Part shown: piece after piece, positions 37,748-45,192 of the stretch
Layout of the letters: each line of letters begins with the position of its first letter
How positions within the stretch are numbered: the first letter of the stretch is position 1
Assembly (NCBI RefSeq): GCF_000744885.1
Contig: NZ_JQMV01000003.1
Coordinates: 1,178,001 to 1,242,000 of the forward strand
Direction of reading: 5' to 3'
DNA: 64,000 nt
From: Thermus amyloliquefaciens
GTDB lineage: Bacteria; Deinococcota; Deinococci; Deinococcales; Thermaceae
Made by a program: the position numbers and the translations under genes
The notes under the pieces: model-generated
What the model saw: only the letters and a program-made list of their open reading frames with translations
Told to the model about the DNA's origin: nothing
Database searches by the model: none

Positions 37748-37979
37748 GGCCTCATTGTTCCACGGCCTTCCCGGGTAAAGCGTGGCCCTGGCTAAAGATC
37801 CTGAGGGGCTATTCCCCTCGTGCTATGCCCAAAGGGCAAAACCTTCACACGGCTTTCACACCATACGCTAAGATGGAACCTGTAGGGGAGGCGTAGAACC
37901 CTCACACCCCAAGATGGGCGCCAAGGGGGGAGGGCGAGCCAGTGGCGCAACCGGCCCCGAACCTTTTTGGAGGTGGAAG
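37748..37979 (+). other. 232-bp control region and leader of the envelope operon
   Basis: This gap separates the diverging DUF523 and subunit genes. It holds the promoter with tandem repeats at 37844-37869 and then a leader of about 100 nt rich in G. The leader ends with a strong ggaggtgg Shine-Dalgarno three to four bases before ATG 37980. I see no protein gene in it. A segment at about 37930-37965 can form short stems but matches no riboswitch class I can defend. Confidence 0.6.
37844..37869 (+). promoter_or_regulatory. Tandem TTCACAC repeats (Pho-box-like) with -10 TACGCT
   Basis: TTCACAC occurs at 37844-37850 and 37855-37861, an exact 11-bp step, and TACGCT (37864-37869) follows as the -10. 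No other -35 is present. Direct repeats with one helical turn of spacing in the -35 position are how PhoB/PhoP-type response regulators activate promoters. Confidence 0.5.
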
Positions 37980-38594
37980 ATGCGCAAGCTGGTAGCACTT
38001 ATGGCCCTTTTGGCAGGTCTGGCCCTGGCCCAGACCACCGACAACCACACGGTGACGGTCAACATCCCCTCCATCCTGAGCCTCCAGATCGACGCCACGG
38101 ATTTCCTCTTCGACTTCGGCGACCAGAACCTGAACGGGACGGAGACCGTGACGGTGAACGGCACCCCCTACACCAAGGCCTCCCTCGCCGCTTATGACAA
38201 CTTCATTGACAACGCCACGGGCACCCAGCTCTTTGCCCCCACCAGCGTGACCGGCACCGGGGGTAACGACTGGGCCACCGCCACCGTTCGCTCCAACCGG
38301 GCCCAGTGGACCGTGGCCATCACCTCCATTGGGGGCACACTAGCTGCCCCACTGAACAATGGCCGGGTCAAGGTATTCGCCGAGAAGGTTTCCGGAAAGG
38401 GGGCCTCTTGGACCTCCGTGCCCACGCCCGTCAACGCCTCGAGCCCCCTCACCCTCTTCAACGCCGGCTCCGGGGGGCAGGGCAAGTCCACCTACAAGCT
38501 CTACTATCTGCTGGAGATGGACATCAACGACGACATCTCCATGGCGGGCTACAGCGGCCAGATCACCCTCAACTACACCCTCACGAGCCCCTAG
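37980..38594 (+). CDS. Secreted beta-rich surface subunit A (unknown family)
   Basis: This 204-residue exported protein has a signal peptide (LVALMALLAGLALAQ, cut near residue 17). The mature chain is rich in Thr, Asn, Gly and Val and has no cysteine. It starts with HTVTVNIPSILSLQIDATDFLFDF and ends YSGQITLNYTLTSP. The motif DATDxxFDFxD and the closing T-L-x-Y-x-L strand are shared with the product of the gene at 39387, so both are paralogous subunits. The strongest ribosome site of the operon and a hairpin right after the gene suggest it is the major component. Confidence 0.75.
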   Translation: MRKLVALMALLAGLALAQTTDNHTVTVNIPSILSLQIDATDFLFDFGDQNLNGTETVTVNGTPYTKASLAAYDNFIDNATGTQLFAPTSVTGTGGNDWATATVRSNRAQWTVAITSIGGTLAAPLNNGRVKVFAEKVSGKGASWTSVPTPVNASSPLTLFNAGSGGQGKSTYKLYYLLEMDINDDISMAGYSGQITLNYTLTSP

Positions 38595-38610
38595 GAAACC
38601 CCAAGGCATA

Positions 38611-38649
38611 AAAGCGCCCCCAGACGCCCCCTCGTCCTGGGGGCGCTTT
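38611..38649 (+). terminator. Strong hairpin between subunit A and downstream envelope genes
   Basis: A perfect 13-bp stem, aaagcgcccccag (38611-38623) with ctgggggcgcttt (38637-38649), encloses a 13-nt loop. Only three Ts close it, so it is probably a partial terminator or an mRNA-stabilising hairpin that keeps subunit A more abundant than the genes after it. Confidence 0.75.
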
Positions 38650-38661
38650 GTCCGGAGCACC

Positions 38662-39402
38662 ATGAGAAAAGCCATCATCCTTCTTTTCGCCCACCTCCCC
38701 CTCTCCCTGGCCCAGGTGAACCTGACCCTTTCCCCCGCCCGGGTGGAGCTCTCCCTGGCCCCAGGCGAGGCCTTCACCCTTCCCGTCACCCTCCGAAACG
38801 GCCTCCCCCGGGAGGAGCCCCTCACGGTCCGCCTCTCCCCCTTCCGGGTGCGGGAGGACGGGGGCGTGGAGGAGCTCACCACGGGGGATGAGCTCTGCCG
38901 GGCCCTCCAGGTCCGGCCCTCTGCCTTCACCGTGCCCGGGGGAGGGGAGGTGCAGGTCCTCTTGGAGGGCAAGGCCCCGGCGGGGGAGGGGACCCTGGCT
39001 TGTCTAGTGGTCTTCACCGCCCAGCCCCGGGCGGGGGGGCAAGGGGGGGTCCGGCTCTCCCTGCGCCCGGAGATCGGCCTGGCGGTCTACGTGACCCTCA
39101 GGGGCACGGAGCGCCCCTCCCTGCGGGCGGGGCTTGGGGGGGAAGGGAAGGCCTTGCCCGTGGTCCTGGAAAACCCCGGCAACGTCCTCCAGCGGGTGAG
39201 CGGGGAGGTCCTGGTCCTGGACGGGGAGGGGAAGGAGGTGGCCCGCCTCTTTCTGGAGGAGGTCCCCATCTGGCCGGGGGGCGGGAGGAGGCTTTTCCTG
39301 GAGCCGGAAAGCCCCTTGCCCCCGGGGCGCTACCGCGTGGTCCTGGTGCTCCAAAGCGCCTACGGGCGCTACGCCACGGAGGGGGTATGGGTCGTGCCCT
39401 AG
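38662..39402 (+). CDS. PapD/DUF916-like periplasmic Ig-fold protein (candidate chaperone)
   Basis: This 246-residue exported protein has a signal peptide (AIILLFAHLPLSLAQ). It then has two Ig-like parts: the first opens NLTLSPARVELSLAPGEAFT with LPVTLRNGLPREEPLTVRL, and the second has VVLENPGNVLQRVSGEVLV. The first pattern is that of PapD-type pilus chaperones and of the DUF916 domain of WxL-interacting proteins, both Ig folds that bind beta-rich partners. It lies between two secreted subunits and a barrel protein, so a chaperone or anchoring role is inferred. Confidence 0.65.
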   Translation: MRKAIILLFAHLPLSLAQVNLTLSPARVELSLAPGEAFTLPVTLRNGLPREEPLTVRLSPFRVREDGGVEELTTGDELCRALQVRPSAFTVPGGGEVQVLLEGKAPAGEGTLACLVVFTAQPRAGGQGGVRLSLRPEIGLAVYVTLRGTERPSLRAGLGGEGKALPVVLENPGNVLQRVSGEVLVLDGEGKEVARLFLEEVPIWPGGGRRLFLEPESPLPPGRYRVVLVLQSAYGRYATEGVWVVP

Positions 39403-39971
39403 CGGTCCTAGCCTTCCTTCTCCTGCCTGCCTTTGCCCAACGCCTCCAGTGCGACGCCACGGACGTGCGCTTTGACTTCTCCGATCCCGGCCCCCTAACC
39501 TTCGTGGGAAGCTACCCCGTGGCCAACCTGGCGGGCTACCTCCACCTCTTTGACGTGGGGAACCCCCTCCGGTTCCTCCCCACGGGGGTGGTGGGGGGAA
39601 GCCAGCCCCACCGGGTGGTGTGCAGGGTGACCACCCCACGGATTGGGGGTGGGGGAGGCACCCAGTGCGGGGCGGGCACCACCTGGTGCCTCAGGATCTC
39701 CAGCCCCACGGGAAGCCTTCCCCCTCCCCTGGTGGCCAACACCCACCTCCTGGTGCAGGTCCAAGTGGTCTCGGGAAACGCCACCAGCCACGCCCCCTCC
39801 CCCACCCGCATCGGGAACCTGCCCGACAACTGGGGCCTGGCCAGCATCGCCAGAAATACCACCGCCACCCTCTGGATCTGGTTCTACCTGGAGCTGGACC
39901 CAAACGCCTCCTTCCCTACCCTTCCCGCAGGGGGCACCCTAACCCTCACCTACCGCCTGCGAAACGACTGA
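39387..39971 (+). CDS. Secreted beta-rich surface subunit B, paralogue of subunit A
   Basis: This 194-residue exported protein has a signal peptide (LAVLAFLLLPAFAQ). The mature chain starts RLQCDATDVRFDFSDPGPL, sharing DATDxxFDFxD with the product of 37980, and ends GTLTLTYRLRND, the same strand pattern as ITLNYTLTSP. Unlike subunit A it has four cysteines (Cys in LQCDATD, RVVCRVT, TQCGAGTTWC), so disulfides are likely. It overlaps the Ig-fold gene by 16 bases and is followed one base later by the barrel-protein gene. It may be a minor or tip subunit. Confidence 0.7.
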   Translation: MGRALAVLAFLLLPAFAQRLQCDATDVRFDFSDPGPLTFVGSYPVANLAGYLHLFDVGNPLRFLPTGVVGGSQPHRVVCRVTTPRIGGGGGTQCGAGTTWCLRISSPTGSLPPPLVANTHLLVQVQVVSGNATSHAPSPTRIGNLPDNWGLASIARNTTATLWIWFYLELDPNASFPTLPAGGTLTLTYRLRND

Positions 39972-39972
39972 G

Positions 39973-42405
39973 ATGCGCCTACTTCTCCCTCTCCTCCTGG
40001 CCCTGGGCCTAGCCCTGGGTAAGGCCCTCCCCGCGGAGCCAGGCCAGGCCCTCACCCTGGTCTTCCCCGGCCTAGCGGAAGGCCCCCTCAGCTGGAGCGT
40101 GGGGCCCTTCCGCCCCCTCCTCCTCCCCGAGAGGGCGGCGGGGCTGGCGGTGGCGGTGCTGGAGGTGCCCCTAAAGGTGCCCCCGGGGACCTACCCCGTC
40201 TGCCTCCGCCAAGGGGAGAAGGAGGCCTGCCAGGAGGTGCAGGTGCCCAGGGTGGAGCGCCTCGAGGCCCAGGTGCCCGCCCGGGCCCAGGGAAGCGTGA
40301 ACATCCTCCTGAGAAATAGCGGGAACGTGCCCCTCAGGGTGCGCCTGGCCCCTGCTCCGGAGAGCGAGCTCTTCTTCCCCGCCCAGGAGGTCACCCTGGC
40401 CCCCGGGGAGGAGCGGGCCCTAGGGCTTTTCCTGGAGCCTGGGGAACTCCTCCTGGTCCTCGCCCACGGGGGGGAGGAAAGGCGGTACCTGGTGCGGGTG
40501 GAGGGGGAGGAAGGCCCGCCCCCCTACCGCCTGCGGGGCCTCCTGGAGGGAGGGGTTCCGGGGCCGTGGGGGGGCTTCTCCCTGCAGGGGGCCCTGGCCA
40601 AGGAGGCGAGCCTCTCCCTGAGGGTGGAGGCGGAAAGGGGGGTGGTGGCCAAGGGGAGCTTCGCCTTGGGCCCCTACGCCCTGGAGGCCTCCACCCTCCC
40701 CGCCTTGGCCGTGCGGTACCGGGAAGGCCCCTTCTCCTTGCGCCTGGCCTACCCTTGGGCCCTGGAGGGGGAGTGGAGCCAAGGGGGGGAGGTGTACCGC
40801 CTGGAGGTCTCCCCCCAGGCCCTAAGGGGGGCCTACGCCCGCCCGGGGTTTTCCCTCCAGGGGGCCTTTGCCGGAAGCCCCTCCTTCCGCCTGGAGTACG
40901 CCCACGGGGAAGGGGCCTACCGTCTGGCCTGGGAGGGAGGGCTTTCCCTTGGGGGGAGCTTCCCCGGGTTTTCCCTGGAGGCCCTCCTCTACCCGGACTT
41001 TCGCCTGCGGGCCCTGGGCTATGGCCGATTAGGCGAACTCCCCTACCACGCGGAGGCCATCTGGAGCCAAGGGGGTTTGGGCCTTTCCGGCGGGGTTTCC
41101 CTCCCCCTTGGTGAAGCGACCCTAAGCCTGCGGGGAGGCTTGGGGGCCTCCTTGGGCCTGGGCCTTTCCGTGGAGGGACGCATGGGGGGTTTGGGCTTCC
41201 AAGGGGGGGCGGGGCTTTCCCCTGCCGGGGCTTCCCTGGAGGGGCGGCTTGCCTACGGGGAGGGGCCTTGGTCCTTGCGGCTTGCGGGGAGTCTGGCCCC
41301 TGGGGGAAGCCGGTGGGAGCTTTCCGGGGCCTACGCCTTCAGCCTGCCCGTGCCCCAGGAGGTCTCCCTGGCCCTGGGGGGCGGGGACTGGCTTTTGGTG
41401 GAGGGGGTGGTGGAGGTGCTGGGCAAGCCCCTCCCAGGGGCCAGGGTAACGGGAGGGTACGCCCCGGCGGTGGCGGACGGGAAAGGGCGGTTCCGCCTGT
41501 ACCTGCCCAGGAACGGGGCCAGGGTGCGGGTCCTCCCACCCCCGGGGTCCTTGGCCTTCCCAGGGGAGGCCGAGGCCAGGCCGGGAGGGCCCCTGCGCCT
41601 CTCCCTGCCCCCGGGGGCCCTCCTCTCCCTGGCCTGCGAGGGGGAGGGACGGGGTGCCCACGCCCTGGGCCCCCAGGGCACCTTCCTGCCCTGCGGGGGG
41701 GAGGCCCTGCTACCCCCAGGGAGGTACCGCCTCCTCCCAGACGCCCTCCCGGGGTCCCGGGGGGAGGCGGTGGAGGTGGAGCTTCCCCCCTTAGGACGGG
41801 TGGAGGCCAGGGTGCGCTTCCTCCCGGTTTTGGCGCAAGCGGTGGAGGCCCCCTTGGCCCTCGAGGTGGAGGTAAAGCCCAAGGCGGCGGCCCCAGGGGA
41901 GGTGGTGCGCCTGGCCCTGCGAGGGGCCCCCTCCGGGGCGAGGCTAGAGGTCTACCAGGGGGAAGCCCTCCTTTGGGAAAGCCCCTTCGGGGACTCCCTG
42001 GCCTTCCAGGTGCCCTGGGAAGCCGAGGGGCCTCTCCGCCTCCGCCTACGGGGGGAGGGCTGGCAGAAGGAGGTGCTCCTGCCCGTGGACAAGGGGCGTC
42101 CCCTCCTGGAAGCCCGCCTCCAGCCTCCCCGGGCCCATCCCGGGGGAGAGGTGGCCCTGGAGGTCCGGGTCCATTTCCCCGCGGAGGGGGTGGAGGTGGT
42201 CCTGCCCGGGGAGAAGGGCCTTCCCCTTGCCCCTGAAGGGGACGGGGAGGGCCTTTTCCGAGGCACCCTGACCCTCACCCCGGACCTCCTGGCCCATGCC
42301 CTTCCCGTAAGCGAGCGCTGGTGGGGCCTGGGGCTTTGGGTGAGGGCCTGGCAGGGGGAGAGGCGGGTGGAGGTGCCCCTTCGGCTTCTGGTGAGCCGGC
42401 CGTAG
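39973..42405 (+). CDS. 810-residue usher-like outer-membrane protein (unknown family)
   Basis: A signal peptide (LLLPLLLALGLALG) is followed by Ig-like domains to about residue 180, including LLRNSGNVPLRVRL. Residues about 190-470 alternate polar and hydrophobic or Gly residues in short strands (for example FSLQGAFAGSPSFRLEYAHGEG), as in a transmembrane beta barrel. Then come a carboxypeptidase-regulatory-like domain (GKPLPGARVTGGYAPAVADGKG) and two more Ig-like domains. Size and layout resemble fimbrial ushers, but I cannot match a conserved usher motif. It is the last gene of the operon. Confidence 0.6.
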   Translation: MRLLLPLLLALGLALGKALPAEPGQALTLVFPGLAEGPLSWSVGPFRPLLLPERAAGLAVAVLEVPLKVPPGTYPVCLRQGEKEACQEVQVPRVERLEAQVPARAQGSVNILLRNSGNVPLRVRLAPAPESELFFPAQEVTLAPGEERALGLFLEPGELLLVLAHGGEERRYLVRVEGEEGPPPYRLRGLLEGGVPGPWGGFSLQGALAKEASLSLRVEAERGVVAKGSFALGPYALEASTLPALAVRYREGPFSLRLAYPWALEGEWSQGGEVYRLEVSPQALRGAYARPGFSLQGAFAGSPSFRLEYAHGEGAYRLAWEGGLSLGGSFPGFSLEALLYPDFRLRALGYGRLGELPYHAEAIWSQGGLGLSGGVSLPLGEATLSLRGGLGASLGLGLSVEGRMGGLGFQGGAGLSPAGASLEGRLAYGEGPWSLRLAGSLAPGGSRWELSGAYAFSLPVPQEVSLALGGGDWLLVEGVVEVLGKPLPGARVTGGYAPAVADGKGRFRLYLPRNGARVRVLPPPGSLAFPGEAEARPGGPLRLSLPPGALLSLACEGEGRGAHALGPQGTFLPCGGEALLPPGRYRLLPDALPGSRGEAVEVELPPLGRVEARVRFLPVLAQAVEAPLALEVEVKPKAAAPGEVVRLALRGAPSGARLEVYQGEALLWESPFGDSLAFQVPWEAEGPLRLRLRGEGWQKEVLLPVDKGRPLLEARLQPPRAHPGGEVALEVRVHFPAEGVEVVLPGEKGLPLAPEGDGEGLFRGTLTLTPDLLAHALPVSERWWGLGLWVRAWQGERRVEVPLRLLVSRP

Positions 42406-42409
42406 GGCC

Positions 42410-42415
42410 TACACT
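42410..42415 (+). promoter_or_regulatory. -10 element (TACACT) of the DUF72 gene
   Basis: TACACT ends 6 nt before ATG 42422, the leaderless spacing. It separates this gene from the envelope operon. Confidence 0.45.
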
Positions 42416-42421
42416 GGGGGC

Positions 42422-43330
42422 ATGGCGGAAATCCGGGTGGGCACCGCCAGCTGGACGGACGAGACCCTCCTGGCCTCCGGTTGGTACCCGCCCGAGGTGC
42501 GCCACCACCCGGAAAAGCGCCTCCGGTACTACGCCGAGCACTTTGACACCGTGGAGGTGGACAGCACCTTCTACGCCCTGCCCCGGCGGGAGGTGGTGGC
42601 CAAGTGGGCGGAGAGGACACCAGCGGGCTTCCTCTTCCACGTGAAGGCCTTTTCCGCCTTTACGGGGCACGGCCTCGAGGCCCAAGCCCTCCCCAAGGAC
42701 CTGCGCGCCCTCCTGCCCCGAAGGGAGGGACACCTGGCCCAGCGCGAGGTGCCCAAGGAGGTGGTGGAGGAGGCCTGGAACCGCTTCTTCGCCGCCCTGG
42801 AACCCCTGCGGGAAGCGGGCAAGCTCGGTTACCTGCACTTCGGCCTTCCCCCCTGGACCGAGCCCAAGCCCCGGAGCTTCCAGTACCTGGAGCACCTGGC
42901 GGAAAGGGCCAGGGGTTACTGGGTGGCGGTGGAGTTTCGCAACCCCAGGTGGTACGTGGCCTGGGGCTTCGTGAAGCGGGAGCTTCAGCGGCTTGGCCTC
43001 ATCCACGTGAGCGTGGACGCCCCGCCCCACCCCGAGGCCCCGCCCCGGGTGCTGGAGCCCACCCACCCCGTGGCCGTTCTCCGGTGCCACGGGCGGAACG
43101 CCGACACCTGGAAGGGCCCCCACGCCAAGCCCTACGAGCGCTTCAACTGGCGCTATTCGGCGGAGGAGCTGGAGGACCTCGCCCAGGCCACCCGCACCCT
43201 GGCGGAAAGGGCGGAAACGGTCTTCGTCATCTTCAACAACAACTACGGCACCCAAGGGGTGGAGGCCGCCATGGGGCTTAAGGGCCTTTTGGGGCTCGGA
43301 CCACCCCCTTGGGCCGGGCCGCGCCTTTAG
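42422..43330 (+). CDS. DUF72 (YecE-like) TIM-barrel protein
   Basis: This 302-residue protein has the DUF72 blocks IRVGTASWTDETLL, HFDTVEVDSTFYALP, FLFHVKAFSAFTGHG, VEFRNPRWY, YERFNWRYSAEEL and VFVIFNNNYGTQGV. The fold is a TIM barrel distantly related to UvsE-type enzymes. No activity is proven for the family. It has its own -10 and overlaps nothing important; the DtxR-type gene starts 29 bases after it. Confidence 0.88.
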   Translation: MAEIRVGTASWTDETLLASGWYPPEVRHHPEKRLRYYAEHFDTVEVDSTFYALPRREVVAKWAERTPAGFLFHVKAFSAFTGHGLEAQALPKDLRALLPRREGHLAQREVPKEVVEEAWNRFFAALEPLREAGKLGYLHFGLPPWTEPKPRSFQYLEHLAERARGYWVAVEFRNPRWYVAWGFVKRELQRLGLIHVSVDAPPHPEAPPRVLEPTHPVAVLRCHGRNADTWKGPHAKPYERFNWRYSAEELEDLAQATRTLAERAETVFVIFNNNYGTQGVEAAMGLKGLLGLGPPPWAGPRL

Positions 43331-43346
43331 CCCCGGGCCTCCGTGC

Positions 43347-43352
43347 TACCTT
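43347..43352 (+). promoter_or_regulatory. -10 element (TACCTT) of the DtxR-family gene
   Basis: TACCTT ends 7 nt before ATG 43360, as in the other leaderless genes of the window. Confidence 0.45.
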
Positions 43353-43359
43353 GAGGGGG

Positions 43360-44031
43360 ATGGGACGCCCTCCCCTGTCCGAGGCCCAGGAGGACTACCT
43401 GAAGCACCTTTTCCTCCTGGAGGCGGAAAGGCAAGGCCCGGTGCCCACCCAGGCCTTGGCCGAGCGGCTAGGGGTTAAACCTCCCTCGGTGACGGAGATG
43501 CTCAAGAAGCTCACCGCCCTGGGCCTGGTGGAGCACGCCCCCTACCAGGGGGCCCGGCTCACCGAGGCCGGGCGCCGGGTGGCCTTGGAGGTCCTAAGGC
43601 ACCACCGGCTCCTCGAGGCCTACCTCCACCAGGCCCTGGGCTACGGTTGGGATGAGGTCCACCAGGAGGCGGAAAGGCTGGAGCACGTGATCAGCGAGGC
43701 CTTTGAGGAGAGGATCGCCGAGCTCTTGGGCCACCCCCCCTTTGACCCCCACGGGGACCCCATCCCCACCAAGGACCTGGACCTGCCGGAAGCCCCCGCC
43801 CTCCCCCTCTCCCAGGCCCCCCTGGGGGAAGCCCGGGTGGTGCGGGCCCTGGCCCAGGACCGGGGTACCCTCAACCTCCTGGCCAAGCTGGGCCTGGTTC
43901 CCGGAAAGGTCCTCCGGGTGATGGAAACGGGGGACGGGGTGGGCGTCGAGGTGGCCGGGGAGGTGTTCCGCCTCCCCAAGGAGCTGGCCCAGGCGGTGGG
44001 GGTGGTGGCCCTTCAGGAAAGGGCCCCGTAA
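43360..44031 (+). CDS. DtxR/MntR-family metal-dependent regulator
   Basis: This 223-residue regulator has an N-terminal winged helix (LSEAQEDYLKHLFLLE, ALAERLGVKPPSVTEMLKKL), a dimerisation and metal domain with HHRLLEAYLHQALGYGWDEVHQEAERLEHVIS, and a C-terminal SH3/FeoA-like domain (VLRVMETGDGVGVEVAG). The His/Glu-rich helix supplies the metal ligands as in MntR and IdeR. Its targets are not visible here. ATG 43360 is chosen because TACCTT lies 7 nt upstream and the conserved core starts there. It converges with the hydrolase gene, overlapping 19 bases. Confidence 0.9.
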   Translation: MGRPPLSEAQEDYLKHLFLLEAERQGPVPTQALAERLGVKPPSVTEMLKKLTALGLVEHAPYQGARLTEAGRRVALEVLRHHRLLEAYLHQALGYGWDEVHQEAERLEHVISEAFEERIAELLGHPPFDPHGDPIPTKDLDLPEAPALPLSQAPLGEARVVRALAQDRGTLNLLAKLGLVPGKVLRVMETGDGVGVEVAGEVFRLPKELAQAVGVVALQERAP

Positions 44032-45179
44032 ACCAGGGTGCGGAAGGCCAGGCCAAGCCGCTGCCCAAGCCGGGAGTGCAGGGCCTTTTCCGGCTCCAGC
44101 ACGGAAAGGAGGCTGGGGGCCTGGGTGAAGAGCAAGGCGCTCAGTTCCTGGGCAGGGTCCACCAGGAAGTAGGTCCCGGCAAACCCCCACCAGTAGAAGT
44201 CCCCGGGGCTTCCCGGGGCTAGCCCCCCATGGCCCAGACGCACCGCCACCCCCAGGCCGAAACCGTAGCCGGGCCCAGGAGCGTACTCCAGGCCCCGCCG
44301 CAACCCGGCCTCGTAAAGGGGGCCCAGGTGGTCCTGGGTCATGAGGCGGCAAAGGCTGGGGTGCAAGAACCCCTGTCCCGTGCGCAGGGCCTCCAGGAAC
44401 CGCAGATAGTCCCAGGCGGTGCTGACGCCGCCCAGGCCCCCCGCATACCGGGGCGGCTCCGCCTCCACCGGGATCAGGCGGATGGACCTGCCCGTTTCCG
44501 GGTCCTGGGCAAAGGGCCTTGCCAAGCGGGCGGGGTCCTTGGCCAGGAAGCCCGAATCCCGCATCCCCAAGGGAGCGAACACCCGCCTCTCCAAAAGCTC
44601 CGCCAGGCTTTCACCCGAAAGCGCCTCCAAAAGGTGCCCAAGCACGTCCGTGGAAAGCCCGTACTCAAAGGCTTCCCCGGGCTGGAAGCGCAGGGGCAAA
44701 GCCGCGAGCCGCTCCAAGAAGGCCTCCCGGGAGAGGTCAAACCGGTCCACCCCCGCCTCTAGGTAAAGCCGCTTCACCGGGGAGCGGAAGAAGACGCCGT
44801 AGGTGAAGCCCGCGGTGTGGCGCAGCAGGTCGTAGACGGTGAGGGGCCGCCTCAGGGGCTCGAGGGCCACCTCCTCCCCCACCTCCCGCCCCACAGCAAG
44901 CCGGGAGAAGCCGGGCAGGTACTTCTCCACCGGGTCCAGGAGGGAAAGGACCCCCTCCTCCACAAAGGTCAGGGCCAGGGCGGAAACCCAGGGCTTGGTC
45001 AGGGAGTAAATGCGGAAAAGGGCGTCCTCCCGCATGGGAAGGGCCCCTTCCGGGTCCAGATGGCCTCCCACCCCCTGGTAGACCACCTCTCCCCCCCGGG
45101 CCACCAGGGCCACGTATCCGGGAAGCAGGCCCTCGGCCACCTGCCGGGTCAAAAAGGCATCCAACCGGGAAACATTCAT
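44013..45179 (-). CDS. Serine hydrolase of the class C beta-lactamase / EstB family
   Basis: This 388-residue protein has the S-x-x-K motif SLTK at residues 59-62 within FRIYSLTKPWVSAL, a tyrosine in FEYGLSTDVLGHLL as the second motif, and a late glycine/His motif (LGHGGLAPGSPG). Family members are esterases, D-aminopeptidases or penicillin-binding-like hydrolases; true lactamase activity is unlikely. No signal peptide is seen, so it is probably cytoplasmic. The gene is 13 bp downstream of the SDR gene on the same strand and probably belongs to its PfmR-type regulon. Confidence 0.87.
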   Translation of the reverse strand: MNVSRLDAFLTRQVAEGLLPGYVALVARGGEVVYQGVGGHLDPEGALPMREDALFRIYSLTKPWVSALALTFVEEGVLSLLDPVEKYLPGFSRLAVGREVGEEVALEPLRRPLTVYDLLRHTAGFTYGVFFRSPVKRLYLEAGVDRFDLSREAFLERLAALPLRFQPGEAFEYGLSTDVLGHLLEALSGESLAELLERRVFAPLGMRDSGFLAKDPARLARPFAQDPETGRSIRLIPVEAEPPRYAGGLGGVSTAWDYLRFLEALRTGQGFLHPSLCRLMTQDHLGPLYEAGLRRGLEYAPGPGYGFGLGVAVRLGHGGLAPGSPGDFYWWGFAGTYFLVDPAQELSALLFTQAPSLLSVLEPEKALHSRLGQRLGLAFRTLVYGALS

Positions 45180-45192
45180 GGCCCTTTTGCCC

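Noticed and set aside
37925-37979. Possible c-di-GMP-I (GEMM) riboswitch in the leader of the envelope operon
   Set aside because: GGGCGAGCC and GGCGCAACCGGCC resemble two parts of the motif, but the hairpin between them is only three bases and the second helix with the tetraloop receptor is missing.
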